From positions 248,001-312,000 of the forward strand of contig NZ_JADEKP010000001.1 of NCBI RefSeq assembly GCF_015234215.1: DNA of 64,000 nucleotides, read 5' to 3'. Each line of letters opens with the position of its first letter. Within the stretch, counting starts at the first letter, position 1. Positions 59,871 to 64,000 of the stretch are shown one piece after another. The position numbers and the translations under genes were made by a program. This stretch comes from Clostridium chrysemydis. Its GTDB lineage: Bacteria; Bacillota; Clostridia; Clostridiales; Clostridiaceae. The notes beneath the pieces are model-generated. The model did no database searches, was not told the origin of the DNA, and saw only the letters and a list, made by a program, of their open reading frames with translations.

Positions 59871-59889
59871 ATGTTATGAGGTTTTATTT

Positions 59890-61410
59890 ATGGAATATAA
59901 AAATTTTGAAAAATTAATATTTGAATCTTTTGTAAGACCAAGTGAAATGCTATGCACCATTGAAAACAAAGAGATAAATTTAGATAAGGGTGAAGAAATG
60001 TTCTTAAAAGGAATTGCTTTATCTAATTTAGAAAGGTTTTTAGAAGCAGAGGAACTTATAAAAAGTGCTATATGCTATTTAGAAAGTGAAGAAAAGGTTA
60101 TAGAAGCTTATATAGAGATGGGCAAAATTAAGTGCAGAAATAACATGATGTTAGATGGTATAGTTTGGTTTTATTCTGCGTTAGAAAAAGCAAGTCTTAT
60201 AGAAAATTTAGCTTTAACTTCTTCAGTTTTGATAAATATAAGCTATGTTATTTCGTTTTATGGTATGAAAAAAGAATCAATAGAAATATTAGATAGTATT
60301 GATATATCTGGATTTAAAAGGAGATCGAGTAGTGAAAAATATAATTTATCACTTATAATAATAGCAACAATATATTATAAGAATCGTAAACCGAGTTTAG
60401 GTGAAAATATAGAAAAAGATATAGAATTTAAAAAATTTAAGGATAGTTTTATTTTAAAAAAATATAAAAATATAATGGAGCTTTATAAAGCATTAGCTTA
60501 TAAAGATATTACTCTTGGAGAAAAAAGTTATAGATATTTAATGGAAAATACAAATTCACCTATTGAAAAAGTAAGATATAAATATGTATATTCTAAGCTT
60601 TTAGATGGGGTAAAAGAAGAATCATATATAATAGGCTTTATAGAGGAAATAGTAAAAGATTCAATAAAGTATGGAAATGATTTTATTTTGTTAAGATGTA
60701 TAGAAGATATTTATAAAATGGGATATATAAAAAATATCTCAAAAGATATATGTATTAGTGTTTTTTTAAGAGAAAGTAACAGGTTCAATGAAGAAAAACA
60801 AAATCTAATGAATTTTACTATAAATAATATAAGTGAAAAACTTCTGCTTAAAAAGAATCTTTTAAATAGAAAAAACAAAATATGTAAATTAAGTGAAGAG
60901 ATATCAGAACTTAAGGTTGAGTCTGTAAAAGATGGACTAACTGGTGCTTTTAATAGGCTTTATTTAGATAGTTTTAGTGCAGATAGACTTAGAAAGAAAT
61001 TTTTTACTATAGCATTTATGGATTTAGATAATTTTAAATTAGTAAACGACACTAGAGGACATATATTTGGAGATAGGGTGTTAGTTGAAATGTCATCTAA
61101 TCTTGAGTGTTTACTCCGCAATAAAGGAAGTTTAATACGATTTGGAGGAGATGAGTTTATAGTTTTTTTTGAACATAACGATATAGGAGAAGGGTTAGAA
61201 CTTATAAAATATATCCATAAAAATATTAATGGGTTAAGTGTAAGTAGATATTCCAAATATGATATAAGTGTATCTACAGGTTCTTTAACTATTGAAAAAA
61301 ATAGAGTGTTTGAAAAAAGTATATATAAATATATTGAAGAATGTGATAGGCTTATGTATAAAGTAAAAGGAGATTCAAAAAATAATTTTATACATAAGTA
61401 TATTTGTTAG
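59890..61410 (+). CDS. TPR-GGDEF diguanylate cyclase (second of two)
   Basis: The 506-residue protein repeats the layout of the upstream gene: TPR-like helices (FLKGIALSNLERFLEAEELI), a coiled coil and a GGDEF domain with LTGAFNRLYLDSF, FMDLDNFKLVNDTRGHIFGD and RFGGDEF. The expected RxxD is changed to RNKG, so product inhibition is likely absent. It starts 19 bases after the upstream stop with ATGAGG as ribosome site, so both are likely translated from one mRNA. The two TPR parts differ much more than the two GGDEF parts. Confidence 0.92.
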   Translation: MEYKNFEKLIFESFVRPSEMLCTIENKEINLDKGEEMFLKGIALSNLERFLEAEELIKSAICYLESEEKVIEAYIEMGKIKCRNNMMLDGIVWFYSALEKASLIENLALTSSVLINISYVISFYGMKKESIEILDSIDISGFKRRSSSEKYNLSLIIIATIYYKNRKPSLGENIEKDIEFKKFKDSFILKKYKNIMELYKALAYKDITLGEKSYRYLMENTNSPIEKVRYKYVYSKLLDGVKEESYIIGFIEEIVKDSIKYGNDFILLRCIEDIYKMGYIKNISKDICISVFLRESNRFNEEKQNLMNFTINNISEKLLLKKNLLNRKNKICKLSEEISELKVESVKDGLTGAFNRLYLDSFSADRLRKKFFTIAFMDLDNFKLVNDTRGHIFGDRVLVEMSSNLECLLRNKGSLIRFGGDEFIVFFEHNDIGEGLELIKYIHKNINGLSVSRYSKYDISVSTGSLTIEKNRVFEKSIYKYIEECDRLMYKVKGDSKNNFIHKYIC

Positions 61411-61506
61411 TAGATAATTAATATATAGTTAATTTTAACAAGTAAGTATATATTTATAGTATAATTATTTTAGTAAATCTTTTAATTTTAGGAAGGAGAT
61501 AATATT

Positions 61507-62232
61507 ATGAGATATGGAAGTTCAAATCCAGCAATGGAAAAAGGATTTAATTCTATTTTAGAATCAGATAAAGAAGGTCAAATGACTGTATCAGGAAGTA
61601 TTGTAAAAACTCTTATTTTACTTGCAGTTTTAGCTGTGTGCTTTATATGGAGCTATGCATACGTACCATTTAGTTATGGAACTATGATGATAGTATCAAT
61701 ACTTACTTTAGTTATAGCGATGATAACAACATTTAAACCAGAGGTAGCTAAATTCACTGCAATAATTTATTCTGCTTTTGAAGGATTGTTTTTAGGAAGT
61801 ATTTCAAACCTTTTTGATCAGTACTATAACGGAATAGCAGTACCTGCAATTTTGCTTACAATAGTTTGTGTTGCTGTTACTATGTTAGTATATGGTAAAA
61901 ACCCAAGCATAGCTGATAAAACTAGAAAAGGTGTTATGATAGGTTTAATAACTATCTTATTAACTTCATTAGTTTCAATGGTTTTAGGTTTCTTTGGAAT
62001 AAGTGTTCCTATATACGGAAACGGAGCTATAGGAATAGGTTTTAGTGTAATAGTTGTTATTTTAGCTACAGTTAGTTTAATGCAAGATTACGATTTTATA
62101 GTTAAGGGCTCAAGGATGGGTGCACCTAAATATATGGAATGGTATGGAGCATTTGGTTTAATGGTTACTTTAGTATGGTTATACTTAGAGATTTTGCAAC
62201 TGTTAGCAAAATTAGTTAGTGATAATGATTAA
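61507..62232 (+). CDS. Bax inhibitor-1/YccA family membrane protein
   Basis: The 241-residue protein has seven membrane helices and fits the BI-1/YccA group of Firmicutes: an N-terminal RYGSSNPAMEKGF, the block IIYSAFEGLFLGSISNLF, GVMIGLITILLTSLVSMVLG and the final WYGAFGLMVTLVWLYLEIL. Members act as calcium-leak or pH-sensing channels in some bacteria; the role here is unknown. A GGAAGGAG site precedes the ATG. Its terminator follows directly. Confidence 0.93.
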   Translation: MRYGSSNPAMEKGFNSILESDKEGQMTVSGSIVKTLILLAVLAVCFIWSYAYVPFSYGTMMIVSILTLVIAMITTFKPEVAKFTAIIYSAFEGLFLGSISNLFDQYYNGIAVPAILLTIVCVAVTMLVYGKNPSIADKTRKGVMIGLITILLTSLVSMVLGFFGISVPIYGNGAIGIGFSVIVVILATVSLMQDYDFIVKGSRMGAPKYMEWYGAFGLMVTLVWLYLEILQLLAKLVSDND

Positions 62233-62265
62233 AAGATATGAAGCTTAGGCTTCATATCTTTTTTG
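62231..62265 (+). terminator. Rho-independent terminator after the BI-1 gene
   Basis: A 14-bp perfect stem (62231-62244 with 62249-62262), a TTAG loop and a T tail. It overlaps the stop codon. Confidence 0.93.
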
Positions 62266-62586
62266 ATGTATAGAAAGTGGAAAATTAAAATTAGAATAAA
62301 GTTTAAAAGGAAACATTAAACAAGGTTTTTGATGTGAAAAAAGAGAGATTATTAGATAGCGTAGTGAAAGCCGCTTTTTTATATAATTGAGTTTGAAAAA
62401 GATATAGTAGAAGGTTAAAATAATAATAAAGTTACCATTTAAAGTAATTAATATAAAATGGTTAACCTAAATATTTGAAAAATATAAATTTTATTCAAGG
62501 CAAAATATAAATGTTTTGTAAAGTAAGATTTTTGTATAAAATTAAAAAAACTCCTTAAAATAAAATTAACATAAGGAGTGATATAG
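62266..62586. other. Intergenic stretch between BI-1 and the 55-residue ORF
   Basis: About 320 bp of AT-rich DNA without a gene. It contains a weak hairpin with a T tail near 62358-62383 and an imperfect inverted repeat GTTACCATTT/AAATGGTTAAC at 62431-62467 that may be an operator. I see no good RNA gene. The end carries the AAGGAG ribosome site of the small ORF at 62587. Confidence 0.55.
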
Positions 62587-62754
62587 ATGAATGAAATAAT
62601 TAACTTAAAAGATAATAAAAATGATTTAAAAGCTAATAAAAGGGATATAGATGGAAATACACCTGAGTATTATAAAAGTTTTAGTAAAACTTTAAATTGT
62701 GAATGTATTGATTCTATAAAAAAAGAAGAAGAGGTTAAAAGTACACTAAAATAA
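62587..62754 (+). CDS. Small hydrophilic protein (55 residues), unknown function
   Basis: MNEIINLKDNKNDLKANKRD begins a 55-residue Lys/Asp/Asn-rich ORF, with two cysteines near the middle (TLNCECID). AAGGAG lies eight bases before the ATG. The codon use matches the neighbours. The stop lies just before a terminator stem that also serves the opposite gene. No family is recognised. It could be a small stress or spore-related protein, but there is no direct evidence. Confidence 0.65.
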   Translation: MNEIINLKDNKNDLKANKRDIDGNTPEYYKSFSKTLNCECIDSIKKEEEVKSTLK

Positions 62755-62758
62755 AAAA

Positions 62759-62784
62759 GGTATCTAAAGATTCCTTTAGATACC
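62759..62784. terminator. Terminator shared by convergent genes
   Basis: An 11-bp perfect stem (GGTATCTAAAG with CTTTAGATACC), loop ATTC. On the reverse strand it is followed by TTTTTTATTTT, ideal for the permease gene. The forward tail is weaker. Confidence 0.82.
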
Positions 62785-62796
62785 GTAAATTTTATA

Positions 62797-64000
62797 TTAT
62801 TTTTTTCCTATTCTTTTCTCATATCTACTATAAAGTATTAGGGCTATACTTGAGAAGATTATAGGCCCAGCTATTTGGAATATAGTAGCTACATAATCTC
62901 CTGAAACTATAATTGGTTTAATTATAGTAAAGAAGTTTGCAAAAGCTATTGTAATTATTACAATAGTAACCCAAAAAACAACCCCTTTAGGTGATTTATA
63001 AACTTCAAAAGGTTTTTCGATTTCCTTTTTCTTTTTAAATGATATAAAAGCAAAGGCTACAAACATATAAGGTATTGTCATAGCAACATTACTCATAAGG
63101 ATTAAATAATTTAAAAAAGTTGATGCTGTGTCACCACCAAATGATGAGATTAATATAATAGCACATACAACTAAGCATTGAATCCACATAGCGTTTTTTG
63201 GCATTCCATTTTCATCTATTTTTATAAATGACTTTGGCCAAAGCTCTTTTGGAGTTCCTTCTATCAACTGCTTTATAGGTGAATATGTTAATGTAAAGAA
63301 TGCACCAAGTAAAGCTAAGAACATTGAAAGACCTATAAACCTTGCAAACCAAATTCCAATCTCTAAAGAAGCACTTTGAGTTAAGTTAAATGCTTGTCCT
63401 AGAGAATAACCTAAGTTTTGCATAACCACATAACTTGCATTTGCCATATTAACATTTGGATTATTTAAAGTTTCAGACCAATTAGTAAAAAATCCTACAC
63501 ACAATATTCCAAGAGAGTATCCTAAGGCTATTAAAACTGCTGAAATTTTAATTCCCTTTGGGAAAGTTTTCTTTGGATTTTCAGTTTGGTCTACTAAACC
63601 ACCGATAGCCTCTAAACCACCGTATGCAAATACAGCAAAAACTACAAAACCGAAAATACCTACAGGTGATTGATATGTCGGATCAGGTGAAGTGAAAAAA
63701 GCAGCTTTAGTTATAGGTTCAGCTAGCTTGAAACCGTTAAGTGCTAAAACTATAAATGCTCCAACTAGTAAAACTACATTAGATAAAGCTACAAAAGTAC
63801 CACCTATAGACGTTACTTTTTTTATGTCATCTAAACCTTTTGAAGCCGTATAAGTAACTAAAGATATAAATATTATTCCAAGTAGTGCCATAGTTTGTGG
63901 TGCACTTAGTCCAAATAATGACCAAGATGCAGTGTTATCTTGACCAAATATAAGATTAGAAAAAGGTACCCATATTGATGAAGATGTTGATACCATCCAA
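62797..64000 (-). CDS. Amino-acid permease (APC family, YjeM-like), 5' end off window
   Basis: The visible 400 residues carry about nine or ten membrane helices and match YjeM/glutamate-GABA antiporter-type APC transporters: FAYGGLEAIGGLVDQTENPK with the family Gly and Glu, then SVPIKQL-like YSPIKQLIEGTPKELWPKS and NYLILMSNVAMTIPYMFVAF. The protein is open to the window edge (codon TGG before the first ATG seen), so the N-terminal 90-100 residues should lie beyond. The substrate is not known. The gene ends at the shared terminator. Confidence 0.9.
   Translation of the reverse strand, partial: WMVSTSSSIWVPFSNLIFGQDNTASWSLFGLSAPQTMALLGIIFISLVTYTASKGLDDIKKVTSIGGTFVALSNVVLLVGAFIVLALNGFKLAEPITKAAFFTSPDPTYQSPVGIFGFVVFAVFAYGGLEAIGGLVDQTENPKKTFPKGIKISAVLIALGYSLGILCVGFFTNWSETLNNPNVNMANASYVVMQNLGYSLGQAFNLTQSASLEIGIWFARFIGLSMFLALLGAFFTLTYSPIKQLIEGTPKELWPKSFIKIDENGMPKNAMWIQCLVVCAIILISSFGGDTASTFLNYLILMSNVAMTIPYMFVAFAFISFKKKKEIEKPFEVYKSPKGVVFWVTIVIITIAFANFFTIIKPIIVSGDYVATIFQIAGPIIFSSIALILYSRYEKRIGKK

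Noticed and set aside
1-64000. CRISPR array, insertion sequence or transposase
   Set aside because: No regularly spaced direct repeats and no transposase motifs were found.

Overview
The window is low-GC, AT-rich DNA with clear Shine-Dalgarno sites, frequent GTG/TTG starts and dense co-directional genes. Together with the gene content (two LytTR/AgrA-type regulators, c-di-GMP enzymes, a CtsR-type clpB promoter, a SAM-I riboswitch and a PBSX/Myoviridae-type prophage) this points to a Firmicute, most likely Clostridium sensu stricto. I cannot name the species from sequence alone.

Region 1 (1-17480) is the right arm of a contractile-tailed prophage, cut by the left window edge. The order is: a probable moron gene, scaffold, major capsid, head-tail connector and adaptor genes, tail terminator, sheath, tube, the XkdN-type tail chaperone with a -1 frameshift extension, tape measure, baseplate hub and wedge genes, tail fibre, a small XkdX protein, a membrane-anchored coiled-coil protein, a phi LC3-type holin and an amidase endolysin. 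No integrase, portal or terminase is inside the window. About 395 bp after the endolysin (17481-17875), holding a 17-bp perfect inverted repeat, separate phage from chromosome.

Region 2 (17876-31025) is a signalling block: an EAL phosphodiesterase, an orphan LytTR regulator, a Cys-motif PAS-GGDEF protein, a chemoreceptor and an AgrC/AgrA-type two-component pair. Then come four tightly linked genes (two-domain rhodanese lipoprotein, VTT/DedA-like membrane protein, Fe-S CCG protein, CDP-alcohol phosphatidyltransferase) and two tandem PAS-GGDEF proteins.

Region 3 (31038-44901) holds a membrane NERD nuclease-like protein next to a UvrD-like protein with degenerate ATPase motifs, a YdjM-type membrane hydrolase, a yqeC-mocA pair (selenium/molybdenum hydroxylase maturation), an unrecognised 978-residue protein made of Ig-like units without a signal peptide, a Bce-type regulator/kinase/ATPase set lacking its permease, and threonine dehydratase. 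Two paralogous two-TM proteins of unknown function flank the Bce/ilvA block.

Region 4 (44983-64000) is mostly housekeeping: a DUF503 protein, a GNAT enzyme, the metNIQ methionine importer behind a SAM-I riboswitch, a DUF1232 protein, RNase H, a tandem pair of XRE-TPR regulators, clpB with CtsR-like operators, a CPA2 antiporter, a tandem pair of TPR-GGDEF proteins, a BI-1/YccA membrane protein and the 3' part of an amino-acid permease. Five GGDEF proteins and one EAL protein lie in one 44-kb stretch, and none of the five GGDEF domains carries a canonical RxxD inhibitory site. No rRNA, tRNA, CRISPR array or insertion sequence was found.
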